Assembly (NCBI GenBank): GCA_017632155.1
Contig: JAGBRZ010000090.1
Location: 1 to 49,021 of the forward strand
DNA length: 49,021 nt
Reading direction: 5' to 3'
Origin: Clostridia bacterium
GTDB taxonomy: Bacteria > Bacillota_A > Clostridia > Oscillospirales > CAG-272
The notes under the pieces were generated by a model that was not told the DNA's origin, did not search any database, and saw nothing but the letters and a program-made list of their open reading frames with translations. Positions 1 to 7,651 of the stretch are shown here, in pieces. Positions within the stretch are counted from its first letter, which is position 1. Each line of letters opens with the position of its first letter. Position numbers and translations under genes: made by a program.

Positions 1-1
1 C

Positions 2-307
2 GCCGCAGCGGTTCTTGAATGCTGGGCAAGCGAGGCTTACCGCCTGACCTCTCCCGCAGTCTTCGAGACTACCTTCAAGCTCAGATATTCCGATACTTCC
101 GTTGAATCCCAGATGTACGATATTATCCGTGCGGGAATCGTATTTGATTTCGGAAGACTCTTCAACGACACCCTCGGCAATATGAGCGGTCAATGGAGCT
201 GGGGTGCATCTAAAGCAACAAGCTGGGCAACCGCAAGCAAGCCTTATACGAGAACTCTTCCCAAACTGCTTAAAGATATCACAGACAGCTTCAAGGCTCT
301 CAACTAA
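2..307 (+). CDS. Extracellular solute-binding protein, C-terminal end (5' truncated)
   Basis: An open frame runs in from the window edge and stops at 307; 101 residues are visible. The segments AAVLECWASEAYR and MYDIIRAGIVFDFG, with closely spaced aromatics and a short C-terminal helix, resemble the end of family 1 extracellular solute-binding proteins of clostridial sugar ABC importers. There the last ~100 residues carry a conserved A-x-L-E...A-Y-R...P-x-x-[FY] pattern. The family call rests on this C-terminus only. A terminator follows at 361, so this gene ends its own transcription unit, upstream of the glycoside hydrolase. If correct, it is the lipid-anchored binding subunit of an oligosaccharide importer. 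Confidence 0.55.
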   Translation, partial: AAAVLECWASEAYRLTSPAVFETTFKLRYSDTSVESQMYDIIRAGIVFDFGRLFNDTLGNMSGQWSWGASKATSWATASKPYTRTLPKLLKDITDSFKALN

Positions 308-360
308 AGCTTAAAGCATTGCACGGTATATGCTAAAAAGATATTTCAAATAATATTAAA

Positions 361-390
361 AAGAGCGACCACTGCGGTCGCTCTTCTATA
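361..390 (+). terminator. Rho-independent terminator after the solute-binding protein gene
   Basis: Perfect 10-bp stem (AAGAGCGACC 361-370 / GGTCGCTCTT 376-385) with a 5-nt loop, followed by a T/A-rich tail. Confidence 0.8.
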
Positions 391-402
391 TTTTCAGAAT
401 GC

Positions 403-431
403 TTGCAATTGGGCAAGATCTGTGATATAAT
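403..431 (+). promoter_or_regulatory. SigA-type promoter of the rhamnosidase gene
   Basis: TTGCAA (403-408), 17-bp spacer, TATAAT (426-431) with an upstream TG giving an extended -10. It lies 55 bp before the ATG at 486, whose SD is AAAGGG. Confidence 0.75.
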
Positions 432-485
432 ATAATAAATCGTTCTCCAAATTCAGGATAATTCGGATAGGAAAGGGATAAAACG

Positions 486-2729
486 ATGATATTTTCAAGC
501 AATTTTGTATCTGCAACTATCGAAAAATCAACCACGAAGAAAAACGTTGCGGCACCCTATTTGCGCCGTGATATCGTACTCGACAAGATCCCCGAGCGGA
601 CCGAGATCACGGTTTGCGGACTTGGGTTTTACGAGATTTACGTAAACGGAAAGCGAATCACAAAGGGACATTTGTCGCCTTATATAGTCAATTCCGATCA
701 GGTCTTGCCCTACGATCATTACGACGTAAGCGATATGATGGTTTACGGGGAGAACACCTTTGCGTTTCAACTCGGTAACGGAATGCAAAACGGCTTCGGC
801 GGATTTGTTTGGAGCTTTGAAAAGGCTCGATTCAATTCTGCACCAAAGCTTGCCTTTGCCATCGAAACGGTGATTGAGGGTAAAAAGCAGGTGATCGAAG
901 CCGACGAAAAGACTCTTTGCCATCCCTCGCCTATATATTTTGACGATCTTCGTATGGGTGAAAAATATGATGCGCGTCGCGAGATTCCCAATTGGAATCT
1001 GCCCGGATGTGATCTTTCCGATTGGACGCCTGCCATCCCTGTTCCGACCGATCGCGGTGAGCAAATGCTCGCCTGCAACAAGCCGATCGTTGCAACGGGT
1101 GAGATGCGTGCAATTTCGATCACGAAAGAGGATGATGCCTATATTTATGATTTCGGATACAATTGCGTTGGACTCACCCGCTTGAATGTAAAGGGAAATT
1201 ACGGTCAGCACATCGTCATCGACCACGGCGAGCTGATTCAAAACGGAAAATTTACCCAATCCAACATTACGTTTACAAGCTCCATCCAATTCGGACAGCC
1301 GAAATACGTGCAGAGAACCGAATATATCTGCCGCGGCGGCGATACCGAAACATATATTCCGAGCTTTACTTATTACGGCTTCCGTTACGCCAGAGTGACG
1401 GGCATTACCGAGGAGCAGGCAACGCCTGAGCTTCTCACCTACGTTATTATGAACACCGAGCTTGGCGATAGAGGCGATTTTAAATGCTCAAATGAAACCC
1501 TCAATAAGCTTCAGGAGATGACTCGCCGCTCCACGCTCGGAAACTTCCAACACTTTCCCAACGATTGCCCTCACAGAGAGAAAAACGGTTGGACTGCCGA
1601 TGCGGCACTTTCCGCAGAGCAGACAATTATGAATTTTGAGCCCGAGGATAACTACCTTATGTGGGAGAAGTGTATCGCGCGAGCAATGGACAACCGCGGT
1701 GCGCTCCCCGGAATCGTTCCCACGGGCGGATGGGGATTTGCTTGGGGCAACGGCCCCGCTTGGGACAGCGTGCTTGTCTATCTGCCCTATTTCACGGCAG
1801 TTTTGCGTGACGATCTTCGCGCGGCAAAGGAAGCAAGCCGCGAGATGCTGCGTTATTTTGCTTATCTCCGCACTCGGTTTGATGAAAACAGTCTGCTTTC
1901 GATCGGTCTTGGCGACTGGTGTCCCGCATTCCCCGATTATATGCCCCCGCTGATCTTTACCGACAGCACGATCTCTTACGATCTTGCAGTCAAAGCGGCG
2001 TACCTTTACGACAGACTTAATATGAGGCTTGAAGCTGACTATTGCCGCGCTTTTGCAGGGGAGATGAGGGCGTGTATCAGAGAGCATCTGCTTGATAAAG
2101 ATACTATGCGCTTCTCAACCGGAACTCAATCCTGTCAGGCAATGGCAATATTCTACGGACTTTGCGACAGTGATGAAGAAAAAGAAAAAGCATTTTTGAT
2201 CTTGCTTGATGAGATCCACGCAAAGGACGACCATATGGGTGTCGGCGTGCTTGGCGGCAGAGTTATCTTCCGTGTGCTTTGCGATTTCGGATATGAGGAT
2301 CTTGCAATAAAGATGATAACGCGCCCCGATCAGCCCTCATACGGCTGTATGATCGAGGACGGCTTGACAACGCTTGGTGAAACGCCACGTCCCCCTTACA
2401 GCTCGCTCAATCACCATTTCTGGGGAGATATTTCCGCGCTGATGATCGAATATTTTGCGGGTATCAGGGTCAACCCCGACCTTCTCGGAGCAGATCATAT
2501 CGATATTGCGCCCGTGTTCGCCTCCGATATGGAGTATGCCGAAGGTTATCACAATTCGGTCCGCGGCAAGGTCGAGGTGAAATGGCAGAGGGAAGCGGAC
2601 TGCATTGAATTGACACTTACGTATCCCGAGGAAACTGTCGGCTGCGTTATCGCCCCCGCAGGTTATACAGTTAACGGTGCTGAAAAGGTTTCTGCGGCAA
2701 GCGGAAAGTATATTTTCAAAAGAATCTGA
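486..2729 (+). CDS. Alpha-L-rhamnosidase-like glycoside hydrolase (GH78 type)
   Basis: 747 residues, no signal peptide, so probably cytoplasmic. The N-terminal beta domain contains GLGFYEIYVNGKRI (about residues 45-58), typical of the Bac_rhamnosid_N module that packs against the catalytic (alpha/alpha)6 barrel. The catalytic signature FPNDCPHREKNGWTADA lies near residues 356-372; the Asp and Glu of D-C-P-H-R-E are the positions associated with general-acid catalysis in GH78. The C-terminal signature reads NHHFWGDISA, whereas studied GH78 enzymes have an N-H-x-x-x-G-A-V-x-E pattern, so the catalytic base and the exact substrate are uncertain. It removes terminal alpha-L-rhamnose from plant or microbial glycans. 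It has its own promoter and terminator. It could belong to a GH78-like subfamily with another specificity. Confidence 0.85.
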   Translation: MIFSSNFVSATIEKSTTKKNVAAPYLRRDIVLDKIPERTEITVCGLGFYEIYVNGKRITKGHLSPYIVNSDQVLPYDHYDVSDMMVYGENTFAFQLGNGMQNGFGGFVWSFEKARFNSAPKLAFAIETVIEGKKQVIEADEKTLCHPSPIYFDDLRMGEKYDARREIPNWNLPGCDLSDWTPAIPVPTDRGEQMLACNKPIVATGEMRAISITKEDDAYIYDFGYNCVGLTRLNVKGNYGQHIVIDHGELIQNGKFTQSNITFTSSIQFGQPKYVQRTEYICRGGDTETYIPSFTYYGFRYARVTGITEEQATPELLTYVIMNTELGDRGDFKCSNETLNKLQEMTRRSTLGNFQHFPNDCPHREKNGWTADAALSAEQTIMNFEPEDNYLMWEKCIARAMDNRGALPGIVPTGGWGFAWGNGPAWDSVLVYLPYFTAVLRDDLRAAKEASREMLRYFAYLRTRFDENSLLSIGLGDWCPAFPDYMPPLIFTDSTISYDLAVKAAYLYDRLNMRLEADYCRAFAGEMRACIREHLLDKDTMRFSTGTQSCQAMAIFYGLCDSDEEKEKAFLILLDEIHAKDDHMGVGVLGGRVIFRVLCDFGYEDLAIKMITRPDQPSYGCMIEDGLTTLGETPRPPYSSLNHHFWGDISALMIEYFAGIRVNPDLLGADHIDIAPVFASDMEYAEGYHNSVRGKVEVKWQREADCIELTLTYPEETVGCVIAPAGYTVNGAEKVSAASGKYIFKRI

Positions 2730-2753
2730 TAACGGACAGCTTTTGCGTCCCCA

Positions 2754-2790
2754 AGGCGTGATGCTCCAAACGGAGTATCACGCTTTTTTA
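2754..2790 (+). terminator. Rho-independent terminator after the rhamnosidase gene
   Basis: 12-bp stem GCGTGATGCTCC / GGAGTATCACGC (one G-T pair), 4-nt loop AAAC, then a run of seven T. Confidence 0.85.
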
Positions 2791-2855
2791 CAAACGTGTC
2801 GGGAAGAAGCGCAGAAAAAGGCTTTATCTTGTTGAAGAAAATAAACCTCAACAGA

Positions 2856-2884
2856 TTGACAAATTAACGGCAATATTGTATAAT
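2856..2884 (+). promoter_or_regulatory. Consensus SigA promoter of the ceramidase-like operon
   Basis: TTGACA (2856-2861), 17-bp spacer, TATAAT (2879-2884): an exact consensus match, 36 bp before the ATG at 2921. Confidence 0.85.
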
Positions 2885-2920
2885 AAAGTTAATAAATCAA
2901 CCTAAAAAAGGAGAATTGCC

Positions 2921-4231
2921 ATGTTACAAGCAGGCTTTGCAAGAGTTGATATTACACCGCCCTTTGGGAACGATCTTTCGGGCTATTATGAGCGCCGCCT
3001 TGCCGATGGCACTCTTGATCCCCTCTATCTCAACGCCGTTGCGCTGACGGTCCGCGAGGAGACTGTTCTTCTTATGGCAGCCGATTACATCGGCATCAAG
3101 ATGGATCAATGCGCCAAGATTCGCGAGATGATCTGCGCGCGCACGGGTGTGCCGACAGATCACATTCTGATCGCCGCGCTGCATCAGCACACGAGCCCCT
3201 GCCTTGCCGATCCCGAAAAGCGTGAAACCGCGCTGCGTGACAAGACCTTTATCGACGTTGTGTACCGCCGTTTTGCGGACGCCGCAGTTATGGCACTTGA
3301 TGACAGAGCCGATGCCGCAATGTCGGTAGCCGCACGTGACGTGGCTGAGCCGATCGCCTTTGTGCGCCGATATTTTACCAAGGAGGCGGGGGTTGTCACC
3401 AATCCGAGCTCGCAATTTACGCTGACGGGGCGCTGTGCCGAAGCCGATAACACGGTGCGGCTCGTTCGCTTTGCGAGAAAAGACAAAAACGATATTGCGA
3501 TTTTGAATTTCTCCACCCATCCCGACGTCATCGGAGGCACAAAGTGGTCTGCCGACTGGCCGGGTTTTGTCCGCCGCTTCCTTGAGGAGGGCGCCCCGGG
3601 CACATCCTGCCTCTTCTTCACGGGCTGTCAGGGTGACTCTAACCACAACGATTATTTCAAGCCGCGTGATAAACGTCTTCACGGCGGACGTTATGAGCAC
3701 AGTCAGTATATGGGACGTATGGTTGCCAATGCCGCTCTTGCGGTTTGGAACGAGATGACTCCCGTGCCGGATGACAGCATTTTTGCCGAATGCCGCACAA
3801 TTTACAACCGCACGAACACCGAGGGTATCGAAAAATATGACGAGTGTGTCGAGTGGGTCAAAGATTACAAGGCGGGCAAGCATCCCGCGGGCACTTTCAC
3901 GATGGCAGAGCGCGCATTTTGCTATCGCGTTTCCGCTCTTCGTGAGCAACCCGTCTTCCGCCCGGTTCCCATCACCGTAATAGGCGTGGGCGGAGTTGTG
4001 TTTGTCGGCTTCGGCGGCGAAGCGTTTACCTCATACGGACAGATCATGCGCGATCTTTGCCCCGAAAGGTTCGTTGTGTCTGCAGTTTGCGCAAACGGAT
4101 ACGAGGGCTATCTGCCGACAGCCGAAGCATTCCGTCAGGGCGGCTACGAGGCGTGTTCCTCATTCTTTATGCCGACGCTTGAGGAAGAAATCGTCAGCGC
4201 GGCAAAGGAAATGCTTGAAAATTTGAAATAA
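2921..4231 (+). CDS. Neutral/alkaline ceramidase-like metallohydrolase
   Basis: 436 residues; SD AAAGGAG. The N-terminus (AGFARVDITPPFG) is the hallmark opening of the neutral/alkaline non-lysosomal ceramidase family. HQHTSP near residues 88-93 matches the zinc-binding H-x-H region, STHPDVIGG near 200 gives a further His, and FFTGCQGDSNHND near 232-244 matches the family's conserved G-x-x-G-D segment. No signal peptide is visible, and the protein is much shorter than true ceramidases (650+ residues). It is therefore probably one of the short cytoplasmic family members often found in clostridial carbohydrate loci, with unknown substrate. It is followed 15 nt later by a Gfo/Idh-type gene, so the two are likely co-transcribed. 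Confidence 0.75.
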   Translation: MLQAGFARVDITPPFGNDLSGYYERRLADGTLDPLYLNAVALTVREETVLLMAADYIGIKMDQCAKIREMICARTGVPTDHILIAALHQHTSPCLADPEKRETALRDKTFIDVVYRRFADAAVMALDDRADAAMSVAARDVAEPIAFVRRYFTKEAGVVTNPSSQFTLTGRCAEADNTVRLVRFARKDKNDIAILNFSTHPDVIGGTKWSADWPGFVRRFLEEGAPGTSCLFFTGCQGDSNHNDYFKPRDKRLHGGRYEHSQYMGRMVANAALAVWNEMTPVPDDSIFAECRTIYNRTNTEGIEKYDECVEWVKDYKAGKHPAGTFTMAERAFCYRVSALREQPVFRPVPITVIGVGGVVFVGFGGEAFTSYGQIMRDLCPERFVVSAVCANGYEGYLPTAEAFRQGGYEACSSFFMPTLEEEIVSAAKEMLENLK

Positions 4232-4246
4232 AAACGAGGTTTCGAT

Positions 4247-5083
4247 ATGAAAAAGATAGGATTTGTCGATTATTTTATAAGTGAATGGCATGCTAACAAC
4301 TATCCCGCTTGGATCGAGCGTATTTGTGCTGAAAAGGGAGTTGATTACAAGGTCGCCTATGCTTGGGCGGAGCTTGATGTATCGCCCGTGGACGGTATCA
4401 GCACCGCCGAGTGGTGCGAAAAATTCGGCGCGGAGCGCTGCGCGACCATCGACGAGCTTTGCGAGAAGAGCGACGTTATCGTAATTCTTTCGCCCTCGAA
4501 TCCCGAAACGCATCTGCGCTATGCCGAGGCGGTCCTCAAATACGGAAAGAGAACCTATATTGACAAGACCTTTGCGCCCGATGCAAAGACCGCAAAGGAA
4601 ATATTTGCCCTCGGCGAGCGATACAATACTCCCTTTTTCAGCACCTCCGCGCTGAGATATGCCACCGAGCTTGATTCGGTTGATGCGCCCGATAGCCTGC
4701 TCGTGACGGGCGGCGGCTCGAATCTGCCCGAGTATTTTATTCATCTTGGCGAGATGGTCGTGGGGAAAATGGGCGCGATCAAGAGCGTTAAAGCTACCCA
4801 AAACGGCAGTCAGTGGATAATTCAGGCAAAAACCGAAAGCGGCAAGGATGCAACGATGATCTGGGGCGCCGCTATGCCCTATGGCGCGTATATGACCAAA
4901 GAGGGAAAAGAGGTTTGGAAGTCGATCAAATCCCCCTTCTTTGACGGACTTATCGCGGATATGCTGAATTTCTTTGAAACGGGCACGCCAAGCTTTGCCC
5001 CCTCGCAAACGCTCGACGTTATAGCCCTCCGTGACGCCGCTTTGACCGCGACCGATAATCCCGGCGAGGAAATAAAAGTTTGA
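4247..5083 (+). CDS. Gfo/Idh/MocA-family oxidoreductase-like protein (short, atypical)
   Basis: 278 residues. The layout is Rossmann-like: an N-terminal strand (KKIGFVDYF), an AxxxxELCEKSDVIVILSPSNPETH segment near residues 74-94 where dinucleotide-dependent dehydrogenases contact the cofactor, then YIDKTFAPDAKTA near 105, matching the Gfo/Idh E-K-P-x-A position. The usual N-terminal G-x-G-x-x-[AG] loop is not recognisable and EKP is replaced by DKT. NAD(P) binding is therefore doubtful, and it may be a catalytically altered or structural relative. It sits 15 nt downstream of the ceramidase-like gene with an SD-like CGAGG, as the second gene of that operon. Redox function is inferred from family only. 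Confidence 0.65.
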   Translation: MKKIGFVDYFISEWHANNYPAWIERICAEKGVDYKVAYAWAELDVSPVDGISTAEWCEKFGAERCATIDELCEKSDVIVILSPSNPETHLRYAEAVLKYGKRTYIDKTFAPDAKTAKEIFALGERYNTPFFSTSALRYATELDSVDAPDSLLVTGGGSNLPEYFIHLGEMVVGKMGAIKSVKATQNGSQWIIQAKTESGKDATMIWGAAMPYGAYMTKEGKEVWKSIKSPFFDGLIADMLNFFETGTPSFAPSQTLDVIALRDAALTATDNPGEEIKV

Positions 5084-5164
5084 TTTGATCCGTCCCATAC
5101 GGACTCGTAATACAACCAATGGCGAAAGATATTTTTCGCTCGCCCGCTTATCAGCATAAATATA

Positions 5165-5205
5165 AGGAGATGTCCCGCTTGATGGTAAGACATCTCCTAT
5201 ATTAT
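5165..5205 (+). terminator. Probable terminator after the Gfo/Idh-type gene
   Basis: 10-bp perfect stem AGGAGATGTC (5165-5174) / GACATCTCCT (5189-5198), 14-nt loop, then an A/T-rich tail with a weak T run. Confidence 0.6.
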
Positions 5206-5307
5206 TTAATACCGCTCAAACAGATATCTATTATTTGGGGGTGATTGTCAAGATGGTAATGAAAAACGAATAATATCATTTCGAATTTTTTGTGCGACAA
5301 AAAACAC

Positions 5308-5336
5308 TTGACTTTTATCTGCCCGTGTAGTATAAT
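5308..5336 (+). promoter_or_regulatory. Promoter of the tRNA-Arg gene
   Basis: TTGACT (5308-5313), 17-bp spacer, TATAAT (5331-5336), 14 bp before the mature tRNA 5' end. The spacer contains CTGCCCGTG (5320-5328), an exact copy of the first nine bases of the tRNA (5350-5358). Confidence 0.8.
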
Positions 5337-5349
5337 AATTAAGCAATAA

Positions 5350-5426
5350 CTGCCCGTGGCACAGCTGGATAGCGCGTCAGACTCCGACTCTGAAGGCCGA
5401 AGGTTCGAATCCTTTCGGGCAGGCCA
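5350..5426 (+). tRNA. tRNA-Arg (anticodon CCG)
   Basis: A cloverleaf can be drawn. Acceptor CTGCCCG (5350-5356) pairs with CGGGCAG (5416-5422). T8 and G9 follow. The D-arm is 5359-5375 with one A-C mismatch. The anticodon stem TCAGA/TCTGA is perfect (5377-5381/5389-5393) around loop CTCCGAC, with CCG at 5384-5386. The T-arm GAAGG-TTCGAAT-CCTTT spans 5399-5415. Discriminator G5423 and an encoded CCA (5424-5426) end the gene. CCG reads Arg codon CGG. Confidence 0.95.
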
Positions 5427-5471
5427 AAGAAGACCGACAAGGACAAAGTCCTTGTCGGTCTTCTTTCTTTT
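5427..5471 (+). terminator. Rho-independent terminator of tRNA-Arg
   Basis: A perfect stem of about 18 bp, AAGAAGACCGACAAGGAC / GTCCTTGTCGGTCTTCTT, with a 3-nt AAA loop, then TTCTTTTG. Its 3' arm is the first part of the tandem repeat unit that follows. Confidence 0.85.
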
Positions 5472-5860
5472 GTTCCACGGATTCAGAACCTCTTGCTGTT
5501 GCAAAGCAACAGCAATCATTTGCGCGATATTGCCGCATTTCGGTTTAGTGCAAATAACGCGCGCAAATATAGGTTCAGAATCCTTGTCGGTCTTCTTTCT
5601 TTTGTTCCACGGATTCAGAACCTCTTGCTGTTGCGAAGCAACAGCAATCATTTGCGCGCTATTGCCGCATTTCGGTTTAGTGCAAATAAAGCGCGCAAAT
5701 ATAGGTTCAGAATCCTTGTCGGTCTTCTTTCTTTTGTTCCACGGATTCAGAACCTCTTGCTGTTGCAAAGCAACAGCAATCATTTGCGCGCTATTGCCGC
5801 ATTTCGGTTTAGTGCAAATAAAGCGCGCAAATGTAGGTTCAGAATCCTTTCGAACTTTTT
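5449..5860 (+). repeat. Three tandem 132-bp units plus a partial fourth, 3' of tRNA-Arg
   Basis: Unit starts are at 5449, 5581 and 5713, with a truncated start at 5845; the period is exactly 132 bp and only a few bases differ between units. Each unit starts with the 3' arm of the tRNA terminator (TCCTTGTCGGTCTTC). It then contains a hairpin TTGCTGTTGC-AAA-GCAACAGCAA, a second hairpin closed by ATTTGCGCG / CGCGCAAAT, and an outer closing pair GGATTCAGAACCT / AGGTTCAGAATCC with one mismatch. The unit end, GGTTCAGAATCC, resembles the tRNA T-arm GGTTCGAATCC. Because 132 is a multiple of 3, both strands stay open across it, but nothing else suggests coding. Confidence 0.9.
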
Positions 5861-5872
5861 CTTCCAAAAACA

Positions 5873-5901
5873 TTGACTTTTCCCACATATTATTATATAA
5901 T
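5873..5901 (+). promoter_or_regulatory. SigA promoter of the heparinase-like gene
   Basis: TTGACT (5873-5878), 17-bp spacer, TATAAT (5896-5901), immediately downstream of the tandem array. Confidence 0.75.
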
Positions 5902-5959
5902 GTAGACGTTACAATTGACTATATATATAATGAAGAAAACTTATTTCGGAGGGTGCATT

Positions 5960-7642
5960 ATGAGCTTACTTGGACGCGCGTGTGACAAAGAATTTTGGGC
6001 TGAAGTCAGAGAAAAAGATTGCTTTGCCCGTTTCCGCAACGAAAATCTTGCCATTTGGAACAATCGTTGCGAGGGAAAGGAAATTCCCGAGCTTACATAC
6101 AGCCTTTTCAAGATCTATTTCGATACGGGAAGCCGAAGCGAATTCGAAAACGTTTACTTCAACCGCCGTCTGCGAATGAATGCCTGCACGTTCCTTTCGC
6201 TGATGTACCCCGAAGAGGAAAAATATTTCACATATCTTCAGGATTTACTTTTTGCCGTTTTGGGTGAATACACCTGGTGTTTGCCGGCGCATTACAGCCA
6301 TGCGGATAAGGACGGCAGTCTTATGGTCGACCTTTTTGCCGCAGAAACCGGCTTTGCGCTTGCCGAGATATACACGATGCTCCGCGACCGTCTTGATCCG
6401 ATTGTCGCATCGCGCCTCAAAAATGAGATCGACCGCCGCATCATTAAGCCCTACGTCACCAAGCTCAACAGGCTTTGGTGGGAAAAAGGCGAAAACAACT
6501 GGGCGGCTGTTTGCGTCGGATCGGTTGGATGCACCGTTATGCTGCTCTTCCCCGAGCTCTTCCCCGAGCTTCGCGACCGTATTTCCGAAACGATGGAATG
6601 TTATCTTCGCGGATTTGCTGACGATGGATTTTGCGTTGAGGGATCGGGCTATTGGCATTACGGCTTTGGATTTTTCACCGTTTACGCCGATATGGTTAAG
6701 AAATTCACGGACGGCGAGATCGATTATTTCACCCGCCCCAAGGTTCGCGCCGTTGCAACCTACATTCAAAAAATGTTCCTTTCGGGCCATACATCCGTCA
6801 GCTTTGCCGATTCAGGCGCTTACCTTTCTTACCAAATCGGTCTTGTGCACTATCTGAAATCTGTCTATCCCGATGACGTTGCGGTTTACGATCGCAGTTT
6901 GTCCTATAATTACGACGGTTGCGCGCGCTTCTGCCTGCATCTGCGCGCGGCACTTTGGTACAAAGAGGAATATGACACCGGCGAGCTTCCGAATGACTCT
7001 TGCGCATTCTTTGCCGAGGGCGCGCAGTGGTTTATCAAGAAAACTCCCGCTTACGGCTTTGCGGCAAAGGGCGGTCACAACAAGGAATCCCACAATCACA
7101 ATGACGTCGGCTCGTTCATTTTTGCCAAAAACGGCATTCAGATCCTTGCCGATCCGGGCTCGGGCAAATATTGCAAGCAATATTTCAGCAAAGAAAGATA
7201 CGAATTTTTCCACACACGCACCCTAGGCCACAGTTTGCCCACCTTCGGCGGTGCGGAACAGCGTGAGGGGCGCGAATTTGCGGCTCGATCTGTCCGTGTT
7301 GACGGCGAAGACTTTGTTCTCGACATCGCTCCCGCCTACGGACTCGACGAGCTTGCGGAATGCGAGCGCCGATTCTCCTTCACCGAAACGAGCGTGAGCG
7401 TCACCGATCGCTTTGATTACAGCGGCGACGGAGAGATCGTTGAGCGAGTTGTCTGCATTCGCGAGCCGAAGGAGCTTGAGCGCGGCAAGATAGCCATTCT
7501 CGACTCGATTCTGACCTACGATGCCGATGCGGTTGAGTCTGTAAAGATCGAAAAGCAGTCTTCGGAGGGCACAGCCGATTGCTTTACCGTTGATTTTGTA
7601 CTCAAAAACGGCACTGAAAAATTCGCTTATTCTATAAATTAA
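5960..7642 (+). CDS. Heparinase II/III-family polysaccharide lyase-like protein
   Basis: 560 residues from the ATG at 5960, chosen because GGAGGG lies 7 nt upstream; an in-frame ATG at 5915 has no SD. The N-terminal half is helix-rich, with RLWWEKGENNWAAVCVGSVG near residues 168-190, the (alpha/alpha) toroid signature where Asn contacts the uronate. The C-terminal half starts with GGHNKESHNHNDVGSF near residues 371-386, the diagnostic Heparinase_II_III motif with the metal/catalytic histidines, and continues as a beta sandwich. No signal peptide is visible, so it probably acts on imported uronate-containing oligosaccharides, releasing unsaturated uronic acids. The next gene, 9 nt downstream, is a KDGal kinase, which fits uronate or galactonate catabolism. 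Confidence 0.85.
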   Translation: MSLLGRACDKEFWAEVREKDCFARFRNENLAIWNNRCEGKEIPELTYSLFKIYFDTGSRSEFENVYFNRRLRMNACTFLSLMYPEEEKYFTYLQDLLFAVLGEYTWCLPAHYSHADKDGSLMVDLFAAETGFALAEIYTMLRDRLDPIVASRLKNEIDRRIIKPYVTKLNRLWWEKGENNWAAVCVGSVGCTVMLLFPELFPELRDRISETMECYLRGFADDGFCVEGSGYWHYGFGFFTVYADMVKKFTDGEIDYFTRPKVRAVATYIQKMFLSGHTSVSFADSGAYLSYQIGLVHYLKSVYPDDVAVYDRSLSYNYDGCARFCLHLRAALWYKEEYDTGELPNDSCAFFAEGAQWFIKKTPAYGFAAKGGHNKESHNHNDVGSFIFAKNGIQILADPGSGKYCKQYFSKERYEFFHTRTLGHSLPTFGGAEQREGREFAARSVRVDGEDFVLDIAPAYGLDELAECERRFSFTETSVSVTDRFDYSGDGEIVERVVCIREPKELERGKIAILDSILTYDADAVESVKIEKQSSEGTADCFTVDFVLKNGTEKFAYSIN

Positions 7643-7651
7643 GAGGCAAAA

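Noticed and set aside
5449..5860. Possible CRISPR array
   Set aside because: Units are 132 bp and contiguous, with no variable spacers, no short direct repeats and no cas genes.
5202..5985. Open frames on both strands across the 132-bp array (228 and 209 codons)
   Set aside because: They stay open only because the unit length is a multiple of 3. The minus-strand frame runs through the antisense of tRNA-Arg (the well-known artefact reading KDSNLRPSESE), and neither has an SD or family match.
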